Below, one piece after another: positions 34,608 through 45,900 of a stretch of DNA of 64,000 bases. Each line of letters begins with the position of its first letter. Position 1 is the first letter of the stretch. The position numbers and the translations under genes were made by a program. The notes beneath the pieces are model-generated. The model searched no databases. It was not told where the DNA came from and saw nothing but the letters and a program-made list of their open reading frames with translations. The stretch is from DATENM01 sp045807765 (GTDB lineage Bacteria; Acidobacteriota; Blastocatellia; UBA7656): the NCBI GenBank assembly GCA_045807765.1, contig JBJMGU010000231.1, forward strand, positions 10,197-74,196, given 5' to 3'.

Positions 34608-35969
34608 CTATACATGGCTTTCGGCAACTAAGCGCTGCGCGCGGGCTTCGAGCAGTTGGCGCATCTCGTCGAGGTGCGCCTGAGTGTCGGCTTCAAAGCG
34701 CATGACGATCACCGGCTGTGTGTTCGAGCCGCGCACCAGCGCCCAGCCGTGCGCGAAGCGAATGCGCGCGCCGTCTATGTCAACCACGTCGTGGGTCCGC
34801 TTGAACTCTTCGGTGAGCGCGCCGACGACGGCGAATTTCTTTTCGTCGGGGCAGTCGAGGCGAATCTCCGGCGTGTAGACAGTCGGCGGCAGATCACCGA
34901 GCAGGTCGGAGAGCGGCCCTTCGGTGTGCGACAGAATCTCTAGCAGCCGCGCCCCCGCATAGACCGCATCGTCGTAGCCGAAATAGCGATCCGCGAAGAA
35001 CAGGTGGCCGCTCATCTCGCCGGCCATCTGCGCATCGATCTCTTTCATCTTCGCTTTGATCAGCGAGTGGCCGACCTTCCACATCAGCGCCTCGCCGCCG
35101 TGGGCGCGAATGTCGTCATAGAGGACTTGCGAGCATTTCACTTCGGCGATGAACCGCGCGCCCGGATGCCGTGCAAGAATCGCCCGCGAAAAGATGATCA
35201 TCAGTTGATCGCCCCAGATGATGCCGCCGCGCTCGTCCACCACGCCGATGCGGTCGCCGTCGCCGTCAAAGGCAATCGCCAGATCGGCTCTGTGCTCGGC
35301 AACCGCTTCAATCGCAAAGCGCATGTTTTCGACAACCGTTGGATCAGGGTGATGATTCGGGAAGTGGCTGTCGGGCTCGCAGAAAAGCTCGACCACCTCG
35401 CAGCCCATCTCGCGGTAGAGCGGCGCGCCAACCATGCCGCCCATGCCATTGCCGCCATCCACGACGACCTTCAAGCGGCGCGGCCCGAGGTGAACATTCG
35501 CAGCAATCGTGTCGCGGTACTCGTCCAGCACGTCGCGCACTTCAAGGCTGCCCGACCCGTTGGAGAATTCGCGCGCCAGGGCGATCTCTTTGATCTCACT
35601 GATCTGGCTGCCGAAGATCGTGCTTTTGCCGAGGCAGATTTTAAAGCCGTTCTCGTTCGGCGGGTTGTGGCTGCCGGTGATCATCACGCCGGCGTCAACC
35701 GACTGCGTGAAGAGCGTGTAGTAGAGCACAGGCGTTGGCACCATGCCGACATCTATGACATCGAGCCCCGACTGATTGAAGCCACGGATCAGCAGGTCGC
35801 GAAAAGGCGGCGAGCTTTCGCGGGCGTCGCGCCCGAGGCTGACGCGCCGCGCGCCGTTGCGATGAAAGAAGGTGCCGATGGCACGCGCCAGATCATAGAC
35901 GCTGTCGTCGGTCAGGTCGCGGCCCACGACGCCGCGAATGTCGTATTCGCGAAAGATGTGCGGATTCAT
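34608..35969 (-). CDS. manB: Phosphomannomutase/phosphoglucomutase
   Basis: A 453-aa alpha-D-phosphohexomutase. The phosphoserine loop is MITGSHNPPNENGFK, with Gly where many have Ala. The Mg site DGDGDRIGVVDE, sugar loop GEMSGHLFF and phosphate-binding end RGSNTQPVIVMRFEA are all present. It interconverts mannose-6- and mannose-1-phosphate (and probably the glucose phosphates). The mannose-1-phosphate guanylyltransferase gene ends only 9 nt upstream, so the pair makes GDP-mannose for cell-surface glycans. Confidence 0.95.
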   Translation of the reverse strand: MNPHIFREYDIRGVVGRDLTDDSVYDLARAIGTFFHRNGARRVSLGRDARESSPPFRDLLIRGFNQSGLDVIDVGMVPTPVLYYTLFTQSVDAGVMITGSHNPPNENGFKICLGKSTIFGSQISEIKEIALAREFSNGSGSLEVRDVLDEYRDTIAANVHLGPRRLKVVVDGGNGMGGMVGAPLYREMGCEVVELFCEPDSHFPNHHPDPTVVENMRFAIEAVAEHRADLAIAFDGDGDRIGVVDERGGIIWGDQLMIIFSRAILARHPGARFIAEVKCSQVLYDDIRAHGGEALMWKVGHSLIKAKMKEIDAQMAGEMSGHLFFADRYFGYDDAVYAGARLLEILSHTEGPLSDLLGDLPPTVYTPEIRLDCPDEKKFAVVGALTEEFKRTHDVVDIDGARIRFAHGWALVRGSNTQPVIVMRFEADTQAHLDEMRQLLEARAQRLVAESHV

Positions 35970-35978
35970 TTTCTATCC

Positions 35979-37055
35979 TCAACCAGGCTCTGTGCGCCCA
36001 GCACGTTTGAACTGTTCGGGGAACTGCTTGACCTCTTGCGAGCGTCCGCGGTCGGCGATTAGCAAGGCGTCTTCGGTATCAACGACGACCAGCCCTTCGA
36101 CGCCGAGCAGCGCTACCTGCCGAGTGGTCGTCGAGTAAATCAGATTATCTTTGGCGTCGGCGGCAACGGCATCAGCGAGCAACAGGTTGCCGTCACGGTC
36201 GGCTTCGCCGGCACGCAATTCATAAAGCGCCTGCCAGCTCCCGACGTCGCTCCAGGCGAAATCGGCTTTGAAGGCATAGATCGCGGCGGCGGTCTTTTCC
36301 ATCACGCCATAGTCAATCGAAACCGAAGAGAGCCCGCGATAGACCGGCTCAAGTGTTTCATCATAAGCCGGGCTGTCCATCGCGCCGGCGATCTCGTCCA
36401 GGCCCGTTGCAAGCTCAGGCATACAGGCGGCAAGCTCTGCGAGTATCGTCCGCGCTGTAAAAACAAAGATGCCGCTGTTCCAGGCGTACTGATTGCTCGC
36501 CAGATATTCGAGCGCCTTTGCATGGTCGGGCTTTTCGACAAAGCGCGCAACGCGGTAATAGCTGCGATCAAGCGCCTGACCCGCGGCTTCGCCAACCTGT
36601 ATGTAGCCATAGCCGGTTTCGGGCCGCGTCGGTTGAATGCCGATGGTGACGATTGCGCCGCGGGCCGCGACTTCAGCCGCCGCCTGCGCCGTGCGCGCGA
36701 AGTTTTCAAGGTCGGCGATGAAGTGATCCGCCGGCAGCACGATCATCACGCCATCGGGATCGCGCCGATGGACGTGAATCGCCGCAAGCCCGATGGCGGC
36801 AGCCGTATTGCGGCCCATCGGCTCGACAAGCATATGAGCGGCGCTTGCGCCCAATGCCTGCCGCGTCAGCTCGGCGTGAATCCTTCCGACGACAGCGTAG
36901 ATACGATCTTCGGCGACGAACAGGCGCAGGCGATTGATCGTCTCTTCAAACATGGTGCGGTCGCCGGTGATCTTCAAGAACTGTTTCGGCAAACGGTCGC
37001 GGCTCGCAGGCCAGAAGCGCGTCCCCGACCCGCCCGCCATAATCACTGCGAACAT
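35979..37055 (-). CDS. manC: Mannose-1-phosphate guanylyltransferase
   Basis: A 358-aa nucleotidyltransferase making GDP-mannose from GTP and mannose-1-phosphate. The pyrophosphorylase signature AVIMAGGSGTRFWPASRDRLPKQFL is at the N terminus. Also seen are VEPMGRNTAAAIGLAA, the FVEKPDHAKALEYL motif and DYGVMEKT. It lacks the C-terminal isomerase domain of bifunctional ManC, as is usual for the short form. First gene of a manC-manB pair; product feeds polysaccharide and lipid glycosylation. Confidence 0.95.
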   Translation of the reverse strand: MFAVIMAGGSGTRFWPASRDRLPKQFLKITGDRTMFEETINRLRLFVAEDRIYAVVGRIHAELTRQALGASAAHMLVEPMGRNTAAAIGLAAIHVHRRDPDGVMIVLPADHFIADLENFARTAQAAAEVAARGAIVTIGIQPTRPETGYGYIQVGEAAGQALDRSYYRVARFVEKPDHAKALEYLASNQYAWNSGIFVFTARTILAELAACMPELATGLDEIAGAMDSPAYDETLEPVYRGLSSVSIDYGVMEKTAAAIYAFKADFAWSDVGSWQALYELRAGEADRDGNLLLADAVAADAKDNLIYSTTTRQVALLGVEGLVVVDTEDALLIADRGRSQEVKQFPEQFKRAGRTEPG

Positions 37056-37081
37056 CTTCTCACTCCCTCTCTGATCTCAAA

Positions 37082-37118
37082 TAAAAAGGGTAGCACAGAC
37101 TTGCGTCCGCGCTACCCT
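37082..37118 (-). terminator. Intrinsic terminator after the nuclease-gingipain gene
   Basis: Minus-strand stem AGGGTAGC (37118-37111) with GCTACCCT (37094-37087) and a 16-nt loop, followed by TTTTTAT. It is 19 nt after the stop at 37137. Confidence 0.75.
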
Positions 37119-37136
37119 GCTGCATTCAGCAAACGA

Positions 37137-40100
37137 TTACCGCCATGCGGTCGCGGGATCGCCGAAGAGAATCCAGGTGCGGCGAATGTCCGGGTCGCTG
37201 ATCTTTGCCTTCGCCTTCAAGGTCAGCTCGCCGAGCGTACGGCGTGCGCCGCTCCTATCAAACAGTAGTCGGTAGAGCTGCTGATTCATTTGCGACTGCC
37301 CCGCAGGCTGCGTGATGCCCGACGAGGCCCACACGGCGATGGCGCCGCCGCGCTCGGCCTTCAGCAAAGACTCGGCCAGACTGTCCGTAGCGGTATCCTG
37401 GAAATAGCCGTTCAGGCAGGTCATCGCCACAAACAACGGCAGCCGGTCGCCGTTGGTCAGGCCGCGAGCATCGGCAGCCGTGAACAGATTATCGCGCCAC
37501 AGGTCTACCGAGCCGTGGCCCTGATAATTGACGACGCGCTGGCCGCGCCCGAGGCTGTCGAGTAAGGCGCGCTTCGCCTGAGCCGTGCCCATCTGGCCGC
37601 GATCAATCTGCTCGACCGGAACCGTGGCCGGAACCAGCGTTCGCAGTTGATCGCCGGCCCGGTCAAAGGCAAAGCTGTCGCTGCTGTCGCTGACGATGAG
37701 CGCGCCGCCGACTGCCGCCGCGCCCTCGTAGCTGATGATCTTTTCAATCATCCGCGCGGCTTCATCCGCGCCGCGCACAGGCAGGCGACCGACGGCCATC
37801 TCGGCCTTCCCTGCACCGTTGAAGTCGGCCAGCCAATCATCCGAAGCGGTTTCCATGAACTGCGTGTCTATCAGCTTCGTCGGCACGAGATCGAATTCAC
37901 CGCGCCCGAGATAATTCTTCGGGTCGTAGCTGGCGTCGCCGAGCAACAGCACGAAGCGCGGCGCGCGTTGCCACCTCGCCGCGGCGTAGCCGAGAAAGTC
38001 TCTGATCGCATCGGCGCTCTTGTTGCCGTAGCTGAATTCGTCGAAGAGGTCTTCGACATCAACGACGGCGACGCGCAGCCCCTGGCTCTCTCTATAAGCT
38101 TTCAAGGTCGCGGCGCTTTCCATCAAGCTGCCGTGGGTGATGATGACCATGTCGGCGGCTTGATCCGGTTGCCGCCAAGTTGAAGGCAGATTGGCGGTGA
38201 TCGCCGCCGCCCGTTGCGTCTGCTCGTCGGTCATCACCAGCAAGCGGTGCGGCCCGCTGCCGGCAGCCATCGCCCACACCCCATAGCCCGCCTGTGTCGC
38301 CCGCGTGGTGCCGATGATCTCTTGCGGCGCAGCGGCGCTGGTCACGTCAAAGACGCGGATGGCGCGGCTGCTGAAACCATCGATCATCACCGGCTGGTTG
38401 CCTGCCACCGTCAGCCGCAAGCCGTTATTGTCGGCGGTGTAGGTGTGCGGGTAGGTGATGCGAATGTAATCTACCAGACTGAGATCGGATGGGTCGCCAT
38501 GCGCGGTCAGCTTGACGACGTTCGCCCCTTCTTTGAGCAAGTCCGCTGCAAGCGACATCCGCATGACGGTGGCGCTCTGGCCATCGAAAGCCGCTTCGCC
38601 GACCGCCACGCCGTTCAAGAGAATCTGCACGCGGTGCGGCAGATCGGTGACGCCTTGCAGGGCGACTTCGAGCGTCGTATCGCTCGCCGCTTTCGTCGCC
38701 ATGTGTTGCAGAGTGATCGCTTGATCAACCGATATATGCGACACGATGGCGCCAAAGAAGTTCTCGCGCTCGCCGTTGCGCAGCGATGCGAAATAGATGG
38801 TGCGATCTTTGCGCTCGACGGTGTAGGCAAAGCTCGACGGTGTGTCGGCGACGCTCGCGCCTTTCAGTTGTTGGATGCGCTGGCCCGGCTGCGAGCCGAC
38901 CGTCAGCCAGTAGACCCTTGTGCTTGACGCCGCCGTGTCCAACCCCATGCCATAGAATTCGATGGCGTCGGTGCCCGTAAAGCGCGTGCCGTTCTTGCTG
39001 CTGACCAGCATCGGCTGCTCGCGCCCATCCACGTAGAGTTGCAGCAATCGCGAATCCGCTTTCGGGCTCAGGCCGGCGCGCACCAGCTCCGGCTGCGTGA
39101 CGCGATACCAGCCTTCGTGATTGATGGCGATCTTCACCGCCGCTTGATTGCCGAGGTTGACGCCCGCAGGCGACTTCGCCAGTTGTACTTCGTCAGCCGT
39201 CGCTTCGACAGGCCGCGTCGCGCCTTCCTGTATCTCCTCGCGCCCCAGCATGCTGAGCGTCACGGCCTGGCGCTCGCGGGTCACCGAGCGCTTGCCGCTG
39301 CCCGGCGCTTTGACGGTCACCGGCCCGTGCCAGCGGCTTTCGCCCTTGAGGTCAATCTCTTCGAGCCAGTAACGCGCGCCCAATCCAGCTTGTGGTGAGT
39401 CCCACCACGAATAAGAGCGCCCGGCGCCGAGCCGCCTGCCGGGGCCGGCGACGAGCGCCGAGCCGGCAACCAACTGCGGGGTGATGCGCCGGCGCTGGCC
39501 ACTGACTTCACGGTAGAGATTGAAGCCGAGGTTGTCTGTCTCTTCGCCGGTCTGCCAGCGCAGCAGGACTTCATTGCCTTCGACGGTGGCGCTGAAGTCG
39601 TCTAGCCGAGCGGCGGTCGGCGACAGCGTCAGGCGGACGACCGACGGGTCATGGTCGCTCGTCTGCACAGCGAATTCAGAGTTGACATGAACCACGTCAA
39701 AGACGAACGGCACGCTATTGAACAGGTGGTTGCTGATTAGAATGTGATCGAGCGTCTGCGCATTGCCGTCGAAGTTGTAAGAGTAGCGCTCGTTCTGCGG
39801 CAGCGACTCGATCAGCGCATGGAGGATGTTGCCCTTCAAGGTGATCAGCGGGTTAGAGAACTCGAAGTCGTTGAGGTCGCCGAGGACGACGACGCTGGCG
39901 CTGGCGTCCAGCGTCAGGATCGAATTGACGAAGTCATGAACGATCTGCGCCTGCTGTAGGCGCTGCGTCTCGCTGCTGAGCGTCGGCGGCTGGAAGCGCC
40001 CGAACAGCGGCTGGTCGCCGCCCTTCGAGTTGAAGTGGTTGCCGATAACGAAAAAGTGGCTACCGTTGTACATGAACTCGCCGGCCAGCGGCTTGCGGCT

Positions 40101-42539
40101 TGAACTCCATGCTGCGTTAGTCGGGTCAACGCGGCCCGGGCTGAAGGAAAGCTCCGGCCCATTCGCTCCGCTGACAACGGTGGTCGCGGCGGTCGAAGTC
40201 CCGCCGGCGCGATCTATGAAGCTCAGGCCGCGGTCTGTGCGGAACATGAAGACCTGACGAATGTTGCCGCCCGGCTCGCCACCATCGGCGTTGTTGACAG
40301 GGTTAATCTGGCGGTACTGGTAAGTCGGCCCGCCCGCCGTCTGAATGGCCGACATCAACATGCTCATCGTCGTGCCGGGGTCAACCGTGCCGTCGCTGGT
40401 CGCGCCATTGTTGTCCTGAATCTCTTCCAGGGTAACCAGGTCGGGCGACTTCAGGCGGTTGACGATGACGTCAGCCAGCGCGTTGAATCTGGCCACGCCA
40501 TCGGTGGGATCGAGGTTCTCACAGTTGAACGTGGCGATGGCGAGCTGATCCGTTCCCGCAGGCGTCGCGGTCTCCAGGGCCAGGCCGCCCGAAACCATAG
40601 CAGGCAGCGCCTGCACCTGGAGCTTGTAGCTGCCGAAGGTGTAATCCATTACGCCGACAATCGCGTTGGGGAAGGTGTCGCTAACGCTGACCGCCGGCAA
40701 GGTCGGGCCGCCGGTGATCAGGTCGTTGAGGATGACGCGCTCCGGGTTATAGTCCGACGAGCGGATGACGATGCCGCCACGCGCGGTGCGGATGCCGGCA
40801 TTCGCGCCATTGTCGCCAAGCACGGCGATCTCGCGGTTCGAGCCGAAGTCTACGGTGTGGCTGACCGCGACGGCGTTATTGATCTGCACGCGCATGCCTT
40901 CGAGGCTCTCGTAGAAATCGATGCCGTCAGAGGCCGGGTCGAAGACGCTGCCGGCGTTTTCGACGTTGCCCCCCGAAGCGTCATCTTCAATCACGGTTGT
41001 CGGCGGGATGCGCCCGCCGGTGCCGATGACGGTGGCTGCCGGCGGCGGGTTGCCGGTTGATACGACCGCGATGGTGGGCGAAGCGATTTCCGTGATCGTC
41101 AGGCTGGTGCTGCTCGCGCCGCCTGGGCGGAACTCCTGGACGTTACCGCTGACCGTCACCGAATGACCGATGCTTACGGTCGGTGCCGACGAGGTGAAGA
41201 CGAAGATGCCTTCGCTCGTCGCGTCGTCGGCGTCGGGAGCCGGGTCCTGCATGTAGAAGCCGTTTGAGACCAGCGCCGTGACGATGCCCGGCACACTGCT
41301 TACCGCCGTGCCGACGAGCGGCGAGGTGTGGCTCGCTCCCTGGATGTCGTGGATGCGCGTGCTGCCGGCGGGCGCTGTAACGGTCAGCGAGATCGCTCCC
41401 GATCCCATGCGCATTTCCGCGTCGCTGACCGTAAACGGCAGACTCTTCATGCCCACGGTCGTGCCCACGGCGACGGTGGCGTTGTATGAAAAGATATTGT
41501 CGCCGGCGCTCGCGTCGCCATTCATGCCGTCATCAAGAAACGCCTGAGTCGCCGAGCCGCCGATGGCCGCGAGATTAGCCGTCACCGCCAGCCCTGTGCT
41601 TGCCGGGCCACTGCCGGGCGTCACCGTGACGGTCAGCAGCGTCATGTTGCCCCGCACGACGGTCGAAGGGCTCGCCGCGCCAACTCCCGCCGGGTTGGTC
41701 GGGCCGCCGCCGCCGATGCCCAGCACCGAGATGTTATCAAAGGCAAGCGCCTGGGCGCTAGAAGTGGTGCTGCCGGTCGTCACCGAGTAGTTCCACGCCA
41801 GATAGAAATTGCCGCCATTGGCAATCGTGACCGTCAGGGTCTGATTGCTCACGGAGCTGGTCGCTCCGGGGACCGTCGCAAAGCCGTTGCTGTTGGCATC
41901 TGATCCTGCAAAGCTGGTGAGAAAATTCGCGCCGGCGCTCGTCCAGGATGACCCGTCGGTGGAGTAGTACAACTGGATGCTGAAGCCGCTCGCATTCGTG
42001 CCGTTGCGGTATTTCTCAACATCATAAGAAACCTGCAAGCCGCTCAGATTGCCGCCGGTGTTGTTGACGAACTGCGCGTAGAGGTTGCCGCTCTGTGTGC
42101 CGTTACCGGAAGAAAGGAATCCGACCGCCCGGTCGGCTCCCGTCGTCGTCGTCCCCGATCCAAAATTATAGATGCCATTCTGGGCGCTGCTCGATAGATT
42201 GGCGCCCCCGGCAAACTCGGTCGCGGTGACCGCCGCGGTATAGGTGCCGACGGTGCGCACGACTGTCTGTTTATCCACCTTCCAATCGGTCGGCAGCGTT
42301 GCCGTCGCCGACATGCTCAGGCTGTCAAAGCTTTGGGTGTAGGGCGTAGAGGTTGATAAAGAGATGGCCGCCCAGACGATAGAGATCGAAAGCATGGCGA
42401 CGAGCACGACTGTGGCGACAGACGAGATAAGCCATTGCCGTCTTGACGGGGATGGATTGGCTTGAGCAATCGGCTGATCGAATCTCGCTTTGCGAGAAAC
42501 GCCGGTGCGCTGCCCGCGGCCTAAAAGTGATGCCTTCAT
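37137..42539 (-). CDS. Giant secreted protein: ExeM-like nuclease fused to C25 (gingipain-type) protease
   Basis: An 1800-aa exported multidomain protein. A membrane/signal segment (about 36-58) is followed by a beta-rich region (60-270) and an OB-like domain (about 395-500, TRIHDIQGASHTSPLVG). An endonuclease/exonuclease/phosphatase domain (about 660-965) has FNCENLDP, LEEIQDNNG, HFNSKGG, GDLNDF and SDHDPS. A linker (about 970-1460) leads to a C25 domain (1463-1800). There the catalytic dyad is His1675 (NYQGHGS) and Cys1708 (FVAMTCLNGYF), and LLLGDASYDP is present. Both active sites look complete. Expected outside the cell or at its surface, degrading DNA and protein. No type IX secretion C-terminal domain was recognised. 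Confidence 0.85.
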   Translation of the reverse strand: MKASLLGRGQRTGVSRKARFDQPIAQANPSPSRRQWLISSVATVVLVAMLSISIVWAAISLSTSTPYTQSFDSLSMSATATLPTDWKVDKQTVVRTVGTYTAAVTATEFAGGANLSSSAQNGIYNFGSGTTTTGADRAVGFLSSGNGTQSGNLYAQFVNNTGGNLSGLQVSYDVEKYRNGTNASGFSIQLYYSTDGSSWTSAGANFLTSFAGSDANSNGFATVPGATSSVSNQTLTVTIANGGNFYLAWNYSVTTGSTTSSAQALAFDNISVLGIGGGGPTNPAGVGAASPSTVVRGNMTLLTVTVTPGSGPASTGLAVTANLAAIGGSATQAFLDDGMNGDASAGDNIFSYNATVAVGTTVGMKSLPFTVSDAEMRMGSGAISLTVTAPAGSTRIHDIQGASHTSPLVGTAVSSVPGIVTALVSNGFYMQDPAPDADDATSEGIFVFTSSAPTVSIGHSVTVSGNVQEFRPGGASSTSLTITEIASPTIAVVSTGNPPPAATVIGTGGRIPPTTVIEDDASGGNVENAGSVFDPASDGIDFYESLEGMRVQINNAVAVSHTVDFGSNREIAVLGDNGANAGIRTARGGIVIRSSDYNPERVILNDLITGGPTLPAVSVSDTFPNAIVGVMDYTFGSYKLQVQALPAMVSGGLALETATPAGTDQLAIATFNCENLDPTDGVARFNALADVIVNRLKSPDLVTLEEIQDNNGATSDGTVDPGTTMSMLMSAIQTAGGPTYQYRQINPVNNADGGEPGGNIRQVFMFRTDRGLSFIDRAGGTSTAATTVVSGANGPELSFSPGRVDPTNAAWSSSRKPLAGEFMYNGSHFFVIGNHFNSKGGDQPLFGRFQPPTLSSETQRLQQAQIVHDFVNSILTLDASASVVVLGDLNDFEFSNPLITLKGNILHALIESLPQNERYSYNFDGNAQTLDHILISNHLFNSVPFVFDVVHVNSEFAVQTSDHDPSVVRLTLSPTAARLDDFSATVEGNEVLLRWQTGEETDNLGFNLYREVSGQRRRITPQLVAGSALVAGPGRRLGAGRSYSWWDSPQAGLGARYWLEEIDLKGESRWHGPVTVKAPGSGKRSVTRERQAVTLSMLGREEIQEGATRPVEATADEVQLAKSPAGVNLGNQAAVKIAINHEGWYRVTQPELVRAGLSPKADSRLLQLYVDGREQPMLVSSKNGTRFTGTDAIEFYGMGLDTAASSTRVYWLTVGSQPGQRIQQLKGASVADTPSSFAYTVERKDRTIYFASLRNGERENFFGAIVSHISVDQAITLQHMATKAASDTTLEVALQGVTDLPHRVQILLNGVAVGEAAFDGQSATVMRMSLAADLLKEGANVVKLTAHGDPSDLSLVDYIRITYPHTYTADNNGLRLTVAGNQPVMIDGFSSRAIRVFDVTSAAAPQEIIGTTRATQAGYGVWAMAAGSGPHRLLVMTDEQTQRAAAITANLPSTWRQPDQAADMVIITHGSLMESAATLKAYRESQGLRVAVVDVEDLFDEFSYGNKSADAIRDFLGYAAARWQRAPRFVLLLGDASYDPKNYLGRGEFDLVPTKLIDTQFMETASDDWLADFNGAGKAEMAVGRLPVRGADEAARMIEKIISYEGAAAVGGALIVSDSSDSFAFDRAGDQLRTLVPATVPVEQIDRGQMGTAQAKRALLDSLGRGQRVVNYQGHGSVDLWRDNLFTAADARGLTNGDRLPLFVAMTCLNGYFQDTATDSLAESLLKAERGGAIAVWASSGITQPAGQSQMNQQLYRLLFDRSGARRTLGELTLKAKAKISDPDIRRTWILFGDPATAWR

Positions 42540-42974
42540 GTTCTTTGCAAAGCCCGTCTCTCGCCGCGCTTGCCAAGGCTAGAGGGATACGCCTGGGCAC
42601 ACCATGCAGAGTTGGGGGCACTCCTTTCAATAGAAAAACTGTTGGGATAATTGCTTGATGAAAACCATCCCGAAGGGACGAAGCATTCTATAGCATTCGC
42701 CGCCAGCCGCCTAGCGCAAAAGGAGCGTGCTACGGCAAAACTTGCTGCCCGTCCAAGCGGCCAGCGAAGCGCAGGTTAAGAGTAAGTTAATTCTCTCTCG
42801 CTGCTACGGGCGCTTGCTCTTGCGTCAGGGCTCGGATAGAATCACGCGGCGACTCGCTAGTCGTGACCCTTTAGGCCCGATTCCTGAGACCATTTCGGAT
42901 TCTAATTGAAAGGCAAGCTCTATCCCTGTGCCGAGGGCACCCCCCGCCGCGCGGCAAGAGTTGGGTGTTTAATC
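42540..42974. other. 435-nt divergent intergenic region between two secreted-nuclease genes
   Basis: No protein gene is supported here. Short frames at 42325-42630 and 42727-42909 lack family features. No convincing -35/-10 pair or riboswitch was found. It presumably holds the divergent promoters of both large genes, and coordinated control of the pair is plausible. Confidence 0.4.
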
Positions 42975-45900
42975 ATGATGAAAAAAGAGACGCGCTTCGC
43001 CAAACGCGACTCGGCCCCGCGCGCCAGAGTCGTCTCGCTCATTACGCACTCATTGACAAACAGACCGGCGGGCCTGCTCGCGGGATTGATTGCCGTCGCC
43101 CTATTTATCTGTCTCCCGCTTCTTTCGACGCTGCGCACATCGGCGGCGGGCACAGTCAGCTTGCCGACGCGCCGCCCGGCTCACGCGCAAGAGCTTGCTG
43201 CCCGCAGCGGCCAATCGGCACAGACCATCGCGGCGCCTGCGGCGTCGTTGACGCCGGGCAATCTGGTCATCTACCGCATGGGTGACGGCTCTGCGGCGCT
43301 CACTGCTAACGGCACAGTGGTCTTCCTCGATGAATACACACCCGGCGGCGCTCTGGTGCAGTCAATCCCGGTACCGACGACAACCGTTGGGGCGCAACGC
43401 CGGCTCGTCTGCAGCGGAACCGCAACGAGCGAAGGGTGGCTCACCCTTTCGACGGACGGGCAATACGTCGTATTCGCCGGCTACGATGCCGCGGTCGGAA
43501 CGGGCAGCATCACTGCCAGTACCTCGGCGGCCGTTCCTCGCGTGATCGGGCGCGTCAACGCGAACGGCAACCTCGACACGTCGACGGCGCTCACCGACGC
43601 GATCAGTGGCGGCAACCCGCGCGGCGTGGCATCGACCAACGGAACGGATCTCTGGATCTCGGGAACGAGCGCCGGCGGCGGCATTCGTTACGCGACGCTC
43701 GGCGCGACGACGTCGACGGCGCTCAACACCGCGACGGTGACCAATCTCCGCTCGACGGCCATCGTCGGCGGTCAACTGTACATCAGCGCCAACAGCGGCG
43801 CGTTTCGGCTCGCCACCGTCGGCATGGGAACGCCGACTACAACTGGACAGACGATCACCAATCTTCCCGGCTTTCCCACGACGACGATCACGCCCTATCA
43901 ATTCTTCTTTGCCGATCTCGATGCAGGTACCCCAGGCGTTGACACAGTCTACGTCGCCGACGATACCGGTTTCATCCGGAAGTACTCGCTCGTCAGCGGA
44001 AACTGGACCGCAAACGGCACGATCACGCTGGCGAATGTCCGCGGCCTGACCGGAACCGTGAGCGGCTCGAATGTTACGTTGTACGTCACCGCTCGAACGA
44101 CGTTGCAGAAGTTGACCGATACTTCGGGATATAACGCCACGATTACCGGCAGCCTCACATCGCTGGCAACCGCGGCGACGAATACAGCGATGCAGGGTGT
44201 GGCGTTCGTGCCTACTGCGGCTGGGCCGATGGTCAGCGTCAACGACGTGTCAATGAACGAAGGCAACGCCGGCACTACCAACTTCACCTTCACCGTCAGC
44301 CTGTCGGCGCCAGCGCCCACCGGCGGCGTCTCCTTCACGGTCAACACCGCTGACGGCACGGCGACCGCGCCGAGCGACTACACGGCCATCGTCAACGGCG
44401 CGGGCAGCATTCCCGAAGGCAGTAGCTCGACGCAGGTCACCGTGCAGGTCAACGGCGACACGACGCCGGAAACCAACGAAACCTTTTTCGTCAACGTCAC
44501 CAACGTCACCGGCGCGAATGTTACCGACGGCCAGGGGCAAGGCACCATCGTCAACGATGACGCCGCGCCGAACCTGACGATCAACGATGTCTCAATGAAT
44601 GAAGGCAACGCCGGCACGACGACGTTTACCTTCACCGTCAGCCTGTCGGCACCGGCGCCCGCCGGCGGCGTCACCTTTGACATTGCCACAGCGGACGGCA
44701 CGGCGCTCGCGCCGGGCGATTACACCGCCAACTCGGTCCCTGGCGCGACCATTTCGCAGGGCAATCAGAGCTATACCTTCAACGTCACGGTCAACGGCGA
44801 CACGACGCCGGAAACCAACGAAACCTTTTTCGTCAACGTCACCAACGCGACGAATGCCATCATCACGGATGGCCAGGGACTCGGCACCATTATCAACGAC
44901 GACATCACCAAGATTCATGACGTTCAGGGCAACGGCGCGGCAACGCCGATCCCCGGCGCGACCGTGACGGTCGAAGGCGTCGTCGTTGCCAACTTCCAGG
45001 GCACCAACAAGCTGCAAGGTTTCTTCCTACAGGAAGAGGACGCCGATGCCGACGCCGACCCGATGACATCGGAAGGCATCTTCGTCTTCTGTAACACCTG
45101 CCCGACGCCAATCGCCGAAGGACAGCGCGTGAAAGCCACCGGCACGGTTTCGGAGTTCAACAACATGACCGAAATTACCGCCGGCACCGGGGGTTCGGTC
45201 GTCATTACGGATGCTGGCAACCACCTTGCCGAAGTGACGCCCGCGGTCATTACGCTACCCGTCGTCGGCGACCTCAACGCGTTCTACGAGGCGCGCGAAG
45301 GCATGCTCGTGACCTTCTCCGACACGCTGACCGTTTCGGAGTATTTCGAGCTTGGGCGCTTCGGTCAGATCGAGCTGTACCAGGGCAGTCGCCCGCGCCA
45401 ATTCACCGAAGACGCTGCGCCCGGCGTCGCCGGCTTAACCGCGCACCTGGATGCGCTCGCGCGGCGCAAGGTCATCCTCGACGACGACAACAACGCGCAA
45501 GAGTGGTATCTAACCTCCTCTGCTCCGCCCGGCCCGGCTGATGGCCTCCAGTATGTCTATTATCCGCGAGCCAACGGTGGCTTCTCGGTCGGCACACAGG
45601 GCATAGACTTCTTCCGCGGCGGCGATCTGGTCAACGGCCTGACCGGCGTGCTGCACTGGTCATTCCCAGGGTTCGGCGCCGACACCTGGCGCATCCGCCC
45701 GACCCAGGCGCACCCGGTGACCTTCACCGTCGCCAACCCGCGCCCGGTGACGCCGCCCGCCGTCGGCGGCTCGATCAAAGCAGTGGGCATGAACCTGCTC
45801 AACTACTTCACCACGATTGACACGACATCGAGCAGCAGTTCGGGGCCATGCGGCCCAGGGATGGACCAGGACTGCCGCGGCGCCGATAGCGTTGCCGAGC

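Noticed and set aside
38214..38927. 237-codon plus-strand frame inside the C25 protease gene
   Set aside because: Antisense shadow of a gene with well-conserved motifs; no domain likeness.
42540..42974. Cyclic-di-GMP (GEMM) or other riboswitch in the nuclease intergenic region
   Set aside because: A CGGCAAAAC-like stretch near 42733 drew attention, but the rest of the GEMM consensus and its helices could not be found.
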